This document shows positions 1-8,736 of a DNA stretch of 64,000 bases, in pieces. The position numbers and the translations under genes were made by a program. Source of the stretch: Rhizobium sp. (GTDB taxonomy: Bacteria; Pseudomonadota; Alphaproteobacteria; Rhizobiales; Rhizobiaceae); assembly GCA_028290545.1 (NCBI GenBank), contig JAQGJP010000096.1, positions 1 to 64,000 on the forward strand, written 5' to 3'. Below the pieces are notes generated by a model. It searched no databases and was not told where the DNA came from. It saw only the letters and a list, made by a program, of their open reading frames with translations. How positions within the stretch are numbered: the stretch's first letter is position 1; the number at the start of each line of letters is the position of its first letter.

Positions 1-147
1 ATACAGGCTCTCGGCGATACCCTCGCGGCGACACAGAGCCGCAATACTCTCCTCGCCACGCAGGCCCTCCAGCACGATGCGGATTTTGTCCTCGGCGGAA
101 TGATGCTTGCGCGTCGCACGCCGGATACGGTCGCGGCCGCCATGCTG
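1..147 (-). pseudogene. IS3-family transposase OrfA fragment
   Basis: The minus-strand reading frame, open from the left edge to a stop at 148-150, encodes the N-terminal helix-turn-helix region of an IS3-type OrfA, recognisable by KIRIVLEGLRGEESIAALC followed by RREGIAESLY. This part of OrfA binds the terminal repeats of the element. No start codon can be assigned and homology stops near position 124, where DUF2270-coding sequence begins on the other strand, so the transposase appears cut at its 5' end. Whether the rest of the element exists cannot be seen because it would lie outside the window. Confidence 0.7.
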
Positions 148-673
148 TCAGTTTCGCTGTCAACGCCCAGCTCACACCATGGTGTGCTTATATCCGCGAT
201 GCTGATTATTCTTGTTCTGCTTTGGATCGAGGCACGTCGCTATCGGTTTTTCGATGTTTATCGCAGCCGCGTGCGGCAGTTCGAGCGGCATTACTTTGCC
301 CAGATCTTCTCACCTCAGCCGGACTTTGCCTCCAACTGGCTGCTCATTCTCGGCGAGATCCTCCGGTCACCGAAATTCCTCATCACGAGGCGGATCGCAT
401 TCGCCCGTCGCCTACAAAGAAACTACATTCATATCTTGCTGATACTGCTGCTCGCCTGGATACTGAAAATCTCAACGCCCAATCTACAGGACGAAGACTC
501 TCATCGAGAATTCACAGCCTCGGTCCTTGAGGCGGTCAACGACGCTGCACTTGGTCCATTGCCGGGGTATGTCGTTGTTGGCTTCGTCGCGACTCTATGT
601 GGTTCTAGTCGCCGCTGCCGTGGTTACAAGAGATGAAGAAGGCGAACTGGCCATTGGGGATGTCCACGTCTAA
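127..673 (+). pseudogene. Truncated, frameshifted DUF2270 membrane protein
   Basis: DUF2270 proteins are predicted integral membrane proteins of unknown function. The recognisable core includes IEARRYRFFDVYRSRVR, a YFAQIFSPQPDF segment, NWLLILGEILRSPKFLITRR and a hydrophobic stretch ILLILLLAWILKIS. Two predicted membrane segments remain. The usual N-terminal part (about 60 residues) is missing and homology begins abruptly near 127-130, against the IS3 fragment. Near 595-600 the frame shifts: the family-like C-terminus YVVLVAAAVVTRDEEGELAI continues in the next frame to a TAA at 671-673. The gene is therefore broken twice and is unlikely to be functional. Confidence 0.75.
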
Positions 674-1050
674 CTGGACGTCTTTTGCCGCAACGTTGAA
701 CGCAAACGCAGTGCGGCTATCAAGAATTTACACCTCAGTAACGGCACTCACGAATTTCCTGACTGCGCTCGACGTCAGCAGGATCTTGACGGGACTGGAA
801 CCTTCGACCAGTTGGGTTGATTGACACCAAGATTCTGAATATCCTCCATAGCCCCAGAAATGGCGGTATATCAATATGTTGCATATGAGGGTACAAAAAT
901 CGATCCTGGCCGGAAATTCAGGAATTTCGGGACAAACCCCTCAAAGGCTAGCGGATTTTCCCTGACTCCTCTCGCCATCAAAGGAACGAGCAGAGCAGGT
1001 GCGTTTCGGGTATAGGTAGCTGCACCTAATCCTGTCTGGAAGTGCCCAAT
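674..1050. other. Non-coding stretch, nothing recognised
   Basis: I see no convincing gene here. A 63-codon frame at 633-824 overlaps the DUF2270 remnant, has no recognisable family and no good ribosome binding site, so I treat it as chance. The stretch is probably debris between insertion-sequence remnants. Confidence 0.4.
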
Positions 1051-1392
1051 ATGACCGACATGACTGACATCGCTGCATCGAAAGCACTCCAGATTGCCGT
1101 TGCCGACCAGATCGGTGAGATCGGTATTCTTCTGAACGAAGCAATAAGTGAGGTAGTATCAACTTCCATCAATTGGCATGAGACGATAGCGGCGATGCGC
1201 GGCGAGATTTGCCAAAGGGCTGCAGATCTCGCATGCAAGGTTGACGTTGGACCCGAGCGGGAATTTGTTCATGCCGAGGTGCACAAACAGGTTCAAATTC
1301 TGTTTGACGAAATATTGACAGTGATCGACAACTGGGCGCTCCGGGTTAAGTCTCCGGAGCCTTCGAAATCCGGCGCGCCCAACCTGCACTGA
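1051..1392 (+). CDS. Hypothetical small helical protein
   Basis: A 113-residue frame starting with ATG (a GTG lies three codons upstream). The product is rich in Ala, Ile, Glu and Val, looks mostly helical, has no signal peptide or membrane segment, and I do not recognise a family. Composition is protein-like rather than random, for example in AVADQIGEIGILLNEAISEV and EREFVHAEVHKQVQILFDEI. No strong Shine-Dalgarno is visible. It sits between a DUF2270 remnant and an IS1182-like element, so it may be a small accessory gene or a fragment. Confidence 0.35.
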   Translation: MTDMTDIAASKALQIAVADQIGEIGILLNEAISEVVSTSINWHETIAAMRGEICQRAADLACKVDVGPEREFVHAEVHKQVQILFDEILTVIDNWALRVKSPEPSKSGAPNLH

Positions 1393-1534
1393 GCAGTCAA
1401 GCACGTCCGTTTCTATCCTGACACCGAACCCGTTGCATAAAATCAAGAATTTCGGGATGGCAAAGCGCTATTGCGTTTCAATCCGATAAATGTTCCGAAA
1501 ACCACGTGCGAAACTCATGAGCACTTCTGTTCAC

Positions 1535-1559
1535 AAAACGACCCAGACCGTGTGAAAAC
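1535..1559 (+). repeat. Left terminal inverted repeat of IS1182-like element
   Basis: It pairs with 2034-2058 on the opposite strand with two mismatches, and is AT-rich at the outer end and inside the CCCAGACCG core. It is the presumed transposase binding and cleavage end. Confidence 0.75.
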
Positions 1560-1699
1560 TACGCGATGCCGCGGAGTGCGAAAATATTGAGAGCCGTGAT
1601 TAGGGTCGTTGCGGCAGGTCTGCCAGTTTACAGAATCGGACCCTAGTGGGGAGATGGTTGGCATGGATTGATCGCTGCAGGTTCAGGCTGACCGCCCGG

Positions 1700-1984
1700 T
1701 TACGTTCGGGTTGCTGCGATCAGGCCTTGGACGCCCACGAGAGTGATTGCCCTGCGGATATTATAGGCCAGCGCCGTCAGGCAGAGCTTCAGCATGTCTG
1801 CCGGATCATAGCCGGGCCGGCCTGTTTGCTTGGCGGCAGCACGGACAAACCCTGTCCCCTGCAAATCCAGTCCATCAACAAAAGCATCGATAAATCGGAC
1901 AGGGTTGTCCATCCCGACATAATCTTCCACCGCCTCCGGCAAAAGCAGCATTTGCGAGCGATCTGATCCTGAAATGTGTGCCAT
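1700..1984 (-). pseudogene. IS1182-family transposase, central part deleted
   Basis: The start at 1984 gives the family's usual beginning MAHISGSDRSQMLLLPEAVE, followed by the N-terminal DUF772-like region through GRPGYDPADMLKL. The protein then jumps straight to LTALAYNIRRAITLVGV, which is the C-terminal end of these transposases. The catalytic DDE residues lie in the missing part, so this product cannot transpose. The fusion is in frame, which suggests a clean internal deletion rather than gradual decay. The frame can be extended upstream to 2002 but family similarity begins at 1984. Confidence 0.8.
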
Positions 1985-2033
1985 ACCGAAATATACCACC
2001 ACAGCATATTCCCTGGAATCCCATACGCCGAGG

Positions 2034-2058
2034 TTTCCACACAGTCTGGGTCGTTTTC
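2034..2058 (-). repeat. Right terminal inverted repeat of IS1182-like element
   Basis: It is the partner of 1535-1559. The minus-strand reading matches the left repeat at 23 of 25 positions. Confidence 0.75.
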
Positions 2059-2094
2059 CTTACACGTAGACCGCCCGGCGATCGCCCCGTCACC

Positions 2095-3348
2095 TCACAG
2101 CAGGAAATAACCGGCTTTGAGCGTCATGGCGTCATCAAGATGGATGATGAAATCGATCTTCTTGTCGCCATCGGTATCGCCGTGGATATAGGTATCGCTG
2201 CCCGTCTTCTCATAGCGCAGCTCGCCGGCATGGCCCGAGAATTTGTCGGTGCCGATGAAGTCGAATTTCTGGTTGCCACCCTTGGCCTCGTTGGCGTCGA
2301 TCAGGTGCAGGTCGATGTGGTCGCCCTGCTTGCCGCTGATGTCGAGGATCGTGTCGGCCTTGGCTTTCGACGCAACGGTGTCGCCGAGGGCGAAGACGAA
2401 GGTGTCTGCGCCGGTGCCGCCGGTGAGATGGTCCGTGCCGATGCCGCCGGTGATGGCATCCTTGCCCGACCCGCCGCCGATCGTGTCGTTGCCATTCAAG
2501 CCATAGAGCCGGTTGTCGCCGCTGTTGCCGTTCAGCGTGTTGGCGAATGCATTGCCGGTGCCCTTGAGATCGGACGTCCCGGTCAGTGTCAGCTTTTCGA
2601 CATCGTTGCCCAGCGTGTAGCTGATGCTGGACTTGACCGTATCTGTGCCGCCGCTGCTGGTCTCGTTGACCGTATCGCCGGAATTCTGAACGAGGTAGAC
2701 ATCATTGCCGGTGCCCCCGATCATGGTGTCGGCACCCGTGCCGCCATCGAGCGTGTCATTGCCCGCGCCGCCATACAGATAGTCGTTACCCGACCCGCCG
2801 ACGAGGCTGTCGTCGCCGTCATAACCATACAGATCATCGACACCATCTCCGCCACCGAGCGTGTTGGCACCGTCATTGCCATTAATGGCATTGCCGAGAT
2901 CGTAGCCGGTGCCGTCGATGTCGTCCGTTCCGGTCCGTTCCAGGTATTCGACGAAGGCACCGAGCGTGTAGGTGATCGACGAGTTGACCATATCGCCGCC
3001 TTCGCCATCGAGCTCAGTAACCACATCGCCGGCATTATCGACATAATAATAATCGTCACCGGTTCCGCCGGTCATGGTGTCGGCACCCGCGCCGCCGTCG
3101 AGAGTATTGGCATCGTCATTGCCGATGATGGTATTGCCGAGATCATTTCCGGTGCCGTCGATCTCACCCGTGCCCGTCAGGGTCAGGTTTTCGACGAAGT
3201 CACCGAGCGTGTAGGTGATCGGCGAATTGACCGTATCGGTGCCTTCGCCATCGAGTTCGGTCACGATATCGCCGGCATCATCGACGATATAGGTGTCGTC
3301 GCCAGCGCCGCCGTATAAATAGTCGTCTCCGGATCCACCGTTGAGCGT
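2095..3348 (-). pseudogene. 5'-truncated RTX beta-roll protein
   Basis: This encodes about 417 residues of calcium-binding nonapeptide repeats of the hemolysin type, visible as [38 protein letters not shown] and [14 protein letters not shown]. They alternate with [17 protein letters not shown]-type blocks. The end resembles the serralysin C-terminal domain with an uncleaved type I secretion signal finishing in hydrophobic residues (AGYFLL). There is no start codon in the homologous part: similarity ceases at about 3348 and the frame runs into unrelated sequence. No catalytic N-terminal domain and no type I exporter genes are present. It is therefore the orphan C-terminal end of a once larger secreted protein. 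Confidence 0.8.
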
Positions 3349-3522
3349 ATAGTGTCGGTGAGAACTGCGATAGTGGGGAAATGACCTCATACGTGCAAGA
3401 TGCGTGGCCACACCAAGTGGTGCGCCTGCTGTCCGATGCGATTATAGGGAAGGGGTCTGTCATCTCTGTGTCGCCCGCCGCTCGGGGCCGGAGGTGGCGG
3501 CCGACCTTTACGGTGATGCCTC

Positions 3523-3696
3523 GACACCATTGCCAAGCAAATCGTCACCATCAATCAGCACATGAACTCTATCGCAACGTCTTACCGGGAGCAGTCGGTC
3601 GGCTTGGCTGAGGTCAACACCGCCGTCAACCAGATGGATCAGGTGACGCAACAGAATGCCGCACTGGCCAGCGAAGCGAGCGACGGCGTCAGCTGA
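3523..3696 (+). pseudogene. Methyl-accepting chemotaxis protein fragment
   Basis: The 57 codons read DTIAKQIVTINQHMNSIATS followed by REQSVGLAEVNTAVNQMDQV and TQQNAALASEAS. This is the distal part of an MCP cytoplasmic signalling coiled coil. In complete receptors it would be preceded by the conserved hairpin tip and a transmembrane sensor, both absent here. An in-frame stop lies at 3514-3516 and the fragment ends at TGA 3694-3696. It is a remnant, not a receptor. Confidence 0.7.
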
Positions 3697-4409
3697 TCAC
3701 GCGTTTCGATCTTGGCAGAGCGGACAACAGGGCGCTCCGGGTAGCTTGAGAGAGTTCGTCTACTCTGACAGGCGATTGGAGGCAGGGCAGGGCATGCGAA
3801 TGGCGAAAGCTGTCCGCATCTCTTCCCATGACAATGCGCTGATGCCAATCGCGGTAGCGGCATAATCGAGGTGAAATCCACTTAACGAAATGCCCCGAAC
3901 TGTTCAGACAAACCGAGCCACCTCTGAGCGTTCGCATCTGCGGGAATGTGAGCCTTTCGGAGCCAATCTAGGACCCCGGCACGTTCAATTGGGCGTCAGC
4001 TATTGACGCCGCGGAGCATAAAGCTGCCAGTCTTCTTCCGGCCCCTCAACGGAAATGATTTCCGCTTTGCGTCCCCTTTGCCGACATAGAAGACATTGTC
4101 GCCTTTGCCCGAAAGCAGCCATCGCGTTGGTTAGACGCCGAGCCCTAGACTAACTCCAGACATGGCATTCTTCCTTCTTTGAGCGATATCGGCGCGAGAA
4201 ATCGCCTTAAACCATCAACATGAATGCATGCAGACCTCTAAGCCGTCGACTAAAATGTTGGCTCGATCGCGAGTCGTGAAGGTGAACTTGTAGGGTTCCT
4301 CCATCACGTCGACGAGCCGCTCTTAGTAGCTCGACGGCATATTCGAGCAGCCGCGGACTTGCACGGTGCAAGCTTCCCAGGTTTCGCGGTGCGCCCGGCA
4401 AGCTCGCAT
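3697..4409. other. Gene-free stretch, possible debris
   Basis: About 0.7 kb without a supported gene. Short frames on both strands lack family similarity and ribosome binding sites. A minus-strand segment near 4250-4340 reads like protein (LVDVMEEPYKFTFTTRDRA) but has no start or recognised family. Together with the neighbouring fragments it suggests decayed DNA. Confidence 0.4.
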
Positions 4410-5270
4410 TTAGGCGAGTCCCAATCGGACCCAATCGGCCGATTCGAGCGCATAGGGGGCGAACAGGAAATCGCGAATCGCCGAGATTTGGTCATTGCGC
4501 CAATCGACCAGCACGAAATACGCTGGCTTCTCCATCTTTCCGTTTTCGAAAACCAGCATGGCCGGACGGCCTTCGACCGCACCGAAAGAGAACCGCCATT
4601 TTGTTTCTTCGGCATAGCGCGTGAAATAGGGGACGATCTTGTCGCGTCCTTCCCATTTGAGCCGGTTCACCAGTTCAAGCTTCACGTCGTCGGCGAGCAT
4701 GGCGCGGATCGCAGTGAAGTCGCCCATGCGGAACAGATCGACAAAGGCGGCCATCTTCTGCCGGGCCGCATCGGGCATTAGCGGCAGCCGCGTGTCCGTG
4801 GGCATTTGCACGAGTTGCCGCAGCGCCGAGCGGCCGCGTTGAAGCGCCGACTTAGCGGCCGCCGGCGTACAATCGGTGACGCTCGCGACCTCGTCGATCG
4901 AATGGCCGAGCACATCCTTGAGGATCACCGCGCAGCGCTGAAGCTCAGGCAGCCGCAGAAACGTCTGAAAGCTGACCGCGACGATGTCCGCTTCGGGCAC
5001 TGGCGCTGCCTCCAAGTCTTCGGTAAGTGGAACGACCGTGTTCCGAGACCCGCGGCGAAGCAGGTCGAGGCTCGTATTGTGGGCGATGCGAAACAGCCAG
5101 CCCTCAAGATTGTCCACTCTGGCGCCCTCAGCTCGTGCGCTCAGCGCTTTGACGAGGGTATCCTGCAATACGTCCTCGCCATCGACCGTCGATCCGGTCA
5201 TGCGTGCGCAGTAACGATGAAGGCGTGGCCTAAGCGCGGTCAGCCGATCCTCGAATTCGTCGGTACTCAT
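4410..5270 (-). CDS. ECF sigma factor with SnoaL-like C-terminal domain
   Basis: The 286-residue protein has sigma-70 region 2 at about residues 8-75 (DVLQDTLVKAL and the DNLEGWLFRIAHNTSLDLLR core). Region 4 lies at about 105-155 (LPELQRCAVILKDVLGHSIDEVAS). A C-terminal SnoaL-fold extension at about 170-280 is typical of SigJ-type sigma factors, whose extension is thought to modulate activity in place of a classical anti-sigma factor. I do not see the WLPEP linker motif of group ECF41. The start ATG overlaps the stop of the upstream hydrolase by 4 nt, so the two are translationally coupled. It is the last gene of a three-gene operon. Its target promoters are unknown. Confidence 0.88.
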   Translation of the reverse strand: MSTDEFEDRLTALRPRLHRYCARMTGSTVDGEDVLQDTLVKALSARAEGARVDNLEGWLFRIAHNTSLDLLRRGSRNTVVPLTEDLEAAPVPEADIVAVSFQTFLRLPELQRCAVILKDVLGHSIDEVASVTDCTPAAAKSALQRGRSALRQLVQMPTDTRLPLMPDAARQKMAAFVDLFRMGDFTAIRAMLADDVKLELVNRLKWEGRDKIVPYFTRYAEETKWRFSFGAVEGRPAMLVFENGKMEKPAYFVLVDWRNDQISAIRDFLFAPYALESADWVRLGLA

Positions 5271-6166
5271 GTATCGAGACCTGCTCCACTCCCGCGCTGG
5301 TCCGCCAGGGATTGGACGGATATGTCGAGAAGAATCGTCGACAAGGCGGCCGGCTGCGACAGGAAGGGCGAATGGCTGCTTTCCAATGTGTGCGTGATCG
5401 TCGTGCCACCGATCGTGCCGTCAACCGCTGCGATCATGTAATCCTGACCGGTCAACGGAACCGCACAATCCTGCGTGGTGCGGATGTAATGGCGCGGCAC
5501 GGAGCCGAATCTATCAGGCGTGATTTCGGATGGGGTTAGGGCGCCGCCGTTCGGTTCGTCGCAGTGCAACTGCGAAGCCGCCTGGGCAAAGTCAGCTTCG
5601 GTCACGTCCGCATAAAAAGACGCTTTTAGTAGTGACCTGTAAGCCTCGTCGGCTGGTCCGGGGTTAATCCTGGTCGCGCCGATCGCGGCAGGGTCCCCCA
5701 CGAACAGTCCAGGCGACAGAGCCGAGGACATGGCTTCATGCGGAACCATCGCGAGTAACGACAACCCATTCGGCACCATGAACCCGGCAATATAGACTAC
5801 CGCGACAAGCAGTTCGGGCACTTGCTCAGCGACCGCTGAGATCGTCATCCCGCCAGCCGAGTGCCCGACCAAGATGACCTTGCCGTCGCTAAGCAACGCA
5901 GCTTCGTTCACCAACGCGATAACCGCTTGCGTCCGCTCGTCCTGCGTAACGCCGGTAATAGGCGAGGGCTCGGCGGCGAACGCGGCGAGGTCGAACGGGC
6001 GGGCACCAAGCGACTCCGGCGCTATCGTATTTGCCCCGGCGCCGGGAAGATCGAGCGTCAGCACCGTATAGCCTTGGGCTTCAAGTATCGGAGTAATCTT
6101 GTCCCAAATCGATTGGTTGTGCCAACCGCCGTGGACGAGGACATAAGCTGCTTTGGTCGTCGACAT
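5267..6166 (-). CDS. Alpha/beta hydrolase
   Basis: A 299-residue cytosolic hydrolase. It shows an HGG oxyanion motif at residues 12-14, the nucleophile elbow GHSAGG with Ser103, and a C-terminal His in the motif ESSHSPFL. The substrate cannot be told from sequence; relatives are annotated as esterases (pectin- or salicylate-esterase-like group). It lies 66 bp after the EthD gene and overlaps the sigma-factor gene by 4 nt, so all three are probably one transcript. No signal peptide is seen. Confidence 0.88.
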   Translation of the reverse strand: MSTTKAAYVLVHGGWHNQSIWDKITPILEAQGYTVLTLDLPGAGANTIAPESLGARPFDLAAFAAEPSPITGVTQDERTQAVIALVNEAALLSDGKVILVGHSAGGMTISAVAEQVPELLVAVVYIAGFMVPNGLSLLAMVPHEAMSSALSPGLFVGDPAAIGATRINPGPADEAYRSLLKASFYADVTEADFAQAASQLHCDEPNGGALTPSEITPDRFGSVPRHYIRTTQDCAVPLTGQDYMIAAVDGTIGGTTITHTLESSHSPFLSQPAALSTILLDISVQSLADQRGSGAGLDT

Positions 6167-6232
6167 TGTCGATCCTTTTTCGTTCGATTTACGTTATTTT
6201 GCGGCTGGTACAGACGACCGCCGCGGATCGGC

Positions 6233-6547
6233 TCAGACTTCCCGAGTGTCGAAAGCGAAAATTTGGACACCCGTATCATCGGGGGCGTAAAGTTGGCGGT
6301 CCGCCGCAGTCGCTCGACCCTCCGGGCTGGCGAACGCCTTTTCCATTGCCTCAAGATCATCAAAGTACACGGTCCCGATCAGATAAACATCGGCTGGCCC
6401 GGCCAACACCGAAATAGGTCCGGAGCTGACCTCGTATTTCCTGAAACCTGGCATCGTCTTGGCTAGCGGTATGTGCGTCCCGAAATAGTGCTTTTCGAAC
6501 GCTTCAACGTCAACCGGCTTTTTGTAGATGGCGATGAGCCCAGCCAT
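6233..6547 (-). CDS. EthD-family small protein
   Basis: The 104-residue product has a ferredoxin-like dimeric alpha/beta barrel of the EthD type: an N-terminal strand GLIAIYKKP, then FEKHYFGTHIPLAKTMPGF with the conserved His-Ile-Pro, and a C-terminal PDDTGVQIFAF. EthD proteins accompany oxidative degradation pathways, but their reaction is mostly undefined. The start ATG at 6545-6547 is preceded by AAGGAGAG at good spacing, which decides the start against longer frames running to 6943. It is the first gene of the EthD-hydrolase-sigma operon. Confidence 0.85.
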   Translation of the reverse strand: MAGLIAIYKKPVDVEAFEKHYFGTHIPLAKTMPGFRKYEVSSGPISVLAGPADVYLIGTVYFDDLEAMEKAFASPEGRATAADRQLYAPDDTGVQIFAFDTREV

Positions 6548-6963
6548 TGCGGCTCTCCTTTTGTTACGGACGCACCAAGGACGAAACGGCGGGAGGAAAC
6601 GGATCGCGGCTTTAGAAAAGTTTTTGAGAACGCATCCGGGTGAGTGGGGTACCCTCCCGGCTTCAACCCAACCCGTCAGGCCGCCGCTGCCAACGACGGT
6701 CTTCAGCGATGAGCGACCTCCAGCATAAGGTCGTGACGGCTGGCCATTAGTGCCTCCGGCCACCCAGCAGATGGGCCGGCCTTTTCTGGAACAGTTCGTC
6801 AGCAATGCGCCCTCATGTCGGCCGTTGAGGGCGGCTTCGCAGCTTCCTGAAAGCAGACCTTGCTGGCGATCATGCTGGAGGTCGTGGTTGCGCCGGCACT
6901 GGCTATTGCTCATCCTCTGCGCAAATGGCGGCAACAGCGTCAAGATCGGACATTAATCACCCA
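6548..6963. other. Intergenic region upstream of EthD operon
   Basis: About 0.4 kb between the EthD start and the end of the cyclase gene. It should contain the promoter of the EthD operon, possibly one recognised by the operon's own sigma factor, but I cannot pick confident -35/-10 elements. Frames crossing it have no recognisable family. Confidence 0.35.
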
Positions 6964-8736
6964 TCATTGTACGACACCGGCCTTGCGTAGCCCCTCCATG
7001 ACGAGCTCGAAATTGGCGGGGTTCTTGAAGGGCAAGACTTTGCGACGGTATTCCAAGGAGTAGGCGGGATTGACGCGCAGCACCTCTTGCCACGTCGCGC
7101 GAGCCTCTTCGAAACGGCCGAGGTGCCCGTAACAGGCGGCCAGAAGCGCGCGCGAGACATCGGTGACGGGGTTGCGGCTCACGCGCTGCAACAACAGTTC
7201 GACGGCCTCTTCGTACCTTCCCAGTTGAAACAAGGCCCAGGCCTGAAAGTGGAGAACGACATCCGGAAAGTACGGGTTCAGGACCCTCGCCCGATCGAAA
7301 TAGGCGAGTGCCTCCTCGGATCTGCCTGAATAGAGAAGTGCCTCCCCGAGGCTGACCTGCCCTTCGGCGAAGTTCGGATTGAGGACTATCGCACGCTCGG
7401 CCTCGCTGATGGCTCCATCGTGCTGCCGCGAGTAAAGGTTGACCAGACCCAGCGCCCAGTGCGCCACGGGATCGCTATCATCCCGCGCTACCGCCAGCGT
7501 CGCAGCTTCTTCAGCTTGCTCGATCGAGCGCTGTGGCGACGCGCTCCACCGGTTCAGGTAGTCGAGCCCATGGGTAAGGGCGAGGAAGCCGTGCGCCGAG
7601 GCGAAGTTCGGGTCCAGTTCGACGGCACGTTGCAAAAGGTCGCGGGCATCGCTGTTCGTTTGCTTTGTCAACCGGTGCCACAGCTCCCGGCCACGCAGGA
7701 AGCAGTCATACGCCTCGGGGTGCCGGGTCTGCCCCGGCGCCAGTCTTTGCCGATCGCCCTCTGTCAGGTTGACCGCCAGCGCGCCGACGATCTGCTGCGT
7801 GACATCGTCCTGAACCGCGAATATGTCGGTCAGGTCGCGATCGAACCGCTCCGCCCATAGATGCCCGCCGGTGGTCGCGTCGATGAGCTGCGCGGTGATG
7901 CGTACCCTGTTCCCCGATTTGCGTACGCTGCCCTCAAGCACATGCCGCACGCCGAGCTTCGTGCCCACCTCCTGCACATGGACGTTCTTGCCCTTGAAAG
8001 TGAACGACGAATTGCGGGCGATGACAAAGAGCTGCGACAGCTTCGATAGCGCCGTGATGATGTCTTCCGAGATACCGTCGGCGAAGTAGTCCTGTTCGGC
8101 GTCACCGCTCATGTTGGCGAAGGGCAGGACGGCGATCGACAGCTTCGGCGACGCTGCCGTCGCCGGTTGGCTCGTCGCGGTTTCCGAGGTCGCGGCTGCC
8201 TTGGTCCCGGCGCTGCCGACTTGCAGCGAATAGACCCGGATCGGCTCGGCGATGTTCTTGAGCTGCGTGCTGCCGAGATCGCTGACCGAGAGGTCGAGCC
8301 TCGCCTTGACTTGGCGATAGGCATCCTCGGACAGGCAGATCGCGCCCGGGGCGGCGACGCCCTCCAAGCGCGAGGCGATGTTGACGCCGTCGCCCATCAG
8401 ATCGCCGTCGCTTTCCTCGACGACGTCGCCCAGATGGATACCGATCCGGAACTCGATGCGGCGGTCCTGCGGTACGCCGTCATTGCGCTCCACCATACCG
8501 TTCTGCACCTCAATGGCGCAGCGCACGGCGTCCACCACGCTGCGGAACTCGACCAGCGCACCATCGCCGGTGCGCTTCACCACCCGGCCATGGTGCACGG
8601 CGATCGTCGGATCGATGAGATCGCTGCGCAGTGCCCGCAACCTCGCCAGGGTGCGGTCCTCGTCGGCGCCGGTAAGCCGGCTATACCCGACCACGTCCGC
8701 GGCCAGGATTGCAGCTAGCTTTCGGTTCTCGCTCAT
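6964..8736 (-). CDS. Class III adenylate/guanylate cyclase with TolB-like and TPR regions
   Basis: A 590-residue protein of a type abundant in Rhizobiales. Residues about 5-175 are a class III cyclase domain with metal-binding Asp14 (ILAADVVGYSRL) and Asp58 (KRTGDGALVEF) and the GDGVNIASRLEG motif supplying transition-state residues. Both metal aspartates are present, so catalysis is plausible. Residues about 200-320 are a TolB-like N-terminal domain (IAVLPFANMSGDAEQDYFAD), and about 345-590 are tetratricopeptide repeats. No membrane segment is evident. It would make cyclic nucleotide in response to an unknown partner bound by the C-terminal part. The gene is monocistronic here. Confidence 0.88.
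   Translation of the reverse strand: MSENRKLAAILAADVVGYSRLTGADEDRTLARLRALRSDLIDPTIAVHHGRVVKRTGDGALVEFRSVVDAVRCAIEVQNGMVERNDGVPQDRRIEFRIGIHLGDVVEESDGDLMGDGVNIASRLEGVAAPGAICLSEDAYRQVKARLDLSVSDLGSTQLKNIAEPIRVYSLQVGSAGTKAAATSETATSQPATAASPKLSIAVLPFANMSGDAEQDYFADGISEDIITALSKLSQLFVIARNSSFTFKGKNVHVQEVGTKLGVRHVLEGSVRKSGNRVRITAQLIDATTGGHLWAERFDRDLTDIFAVQDDVTQQIVGALAVNLTEGDRQRLAPGQTRHPEAYDCFLRGRELWHRLTKQTNSDARDLLQRAVELDPNFASAHGFLALTHGLDYLNRWSASPQRSIEQAEEAATLAVARDDSDPVAHWALGLVNLYSRQHDGAISEAERAIVLNPNFAEGQVSLGEALLYSGRSEEALAYFDRARVLNPYFPDVVLHFQAWALFQLGRYEEAVELLLQRVSRNPVTDVSRALLAACYGHLGRFEEARATWQEVLRVNPAYSLEYRRKVLPFKNPANFELVMEGLRKAGVVQ

Larger units (their letters stand above)
1535..2058. mobile_element. Internally deleted IS1182-like element (MITE-like)
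   Basis: Two 25-bp terminal inverted repeats (1535-1559 and 2034-2058) match at 23 of 25 positions and both carry the core ACGACCCAGAC. They bracket a minus-strand transposase whose first ~65 residues are fused in frame to its last ~25 residues. A full IS1182-family element is about 1.5-1.9 kb, so roughly 1.1-1.3 kb of the centre is missing. Keeping both ends while losing the catalytic core is the structure of a non-autonomous derivative that could be mobilised by an intact copy elsewhere. I could not find a target-site duplication. Confidence 0.75.

Noticed and set aside
633-824. 63-codon frame after the DUF2270 remnant
   Set aside because: It overlaps the remnant's C-terminal end in another frame, has no family and no clear ribosome binding site.
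1978-3318. Long plus-strand open frame (446 codons)
   Set aside because: It runs antisense through the RTX repeats; its Val/Ala/Ile-rich translation is the shadow of the glycine/aspartate repeats.
4015-4120. Short minus-strand segment ending GPEEDWQLYAP, loosely similar to one near 8940-9050 (GPEADWQLQAA)
   Set aside because: Only a handful of residues agree, no start or domain is present in either, and chance similarity or common non-coding debris is as likely.
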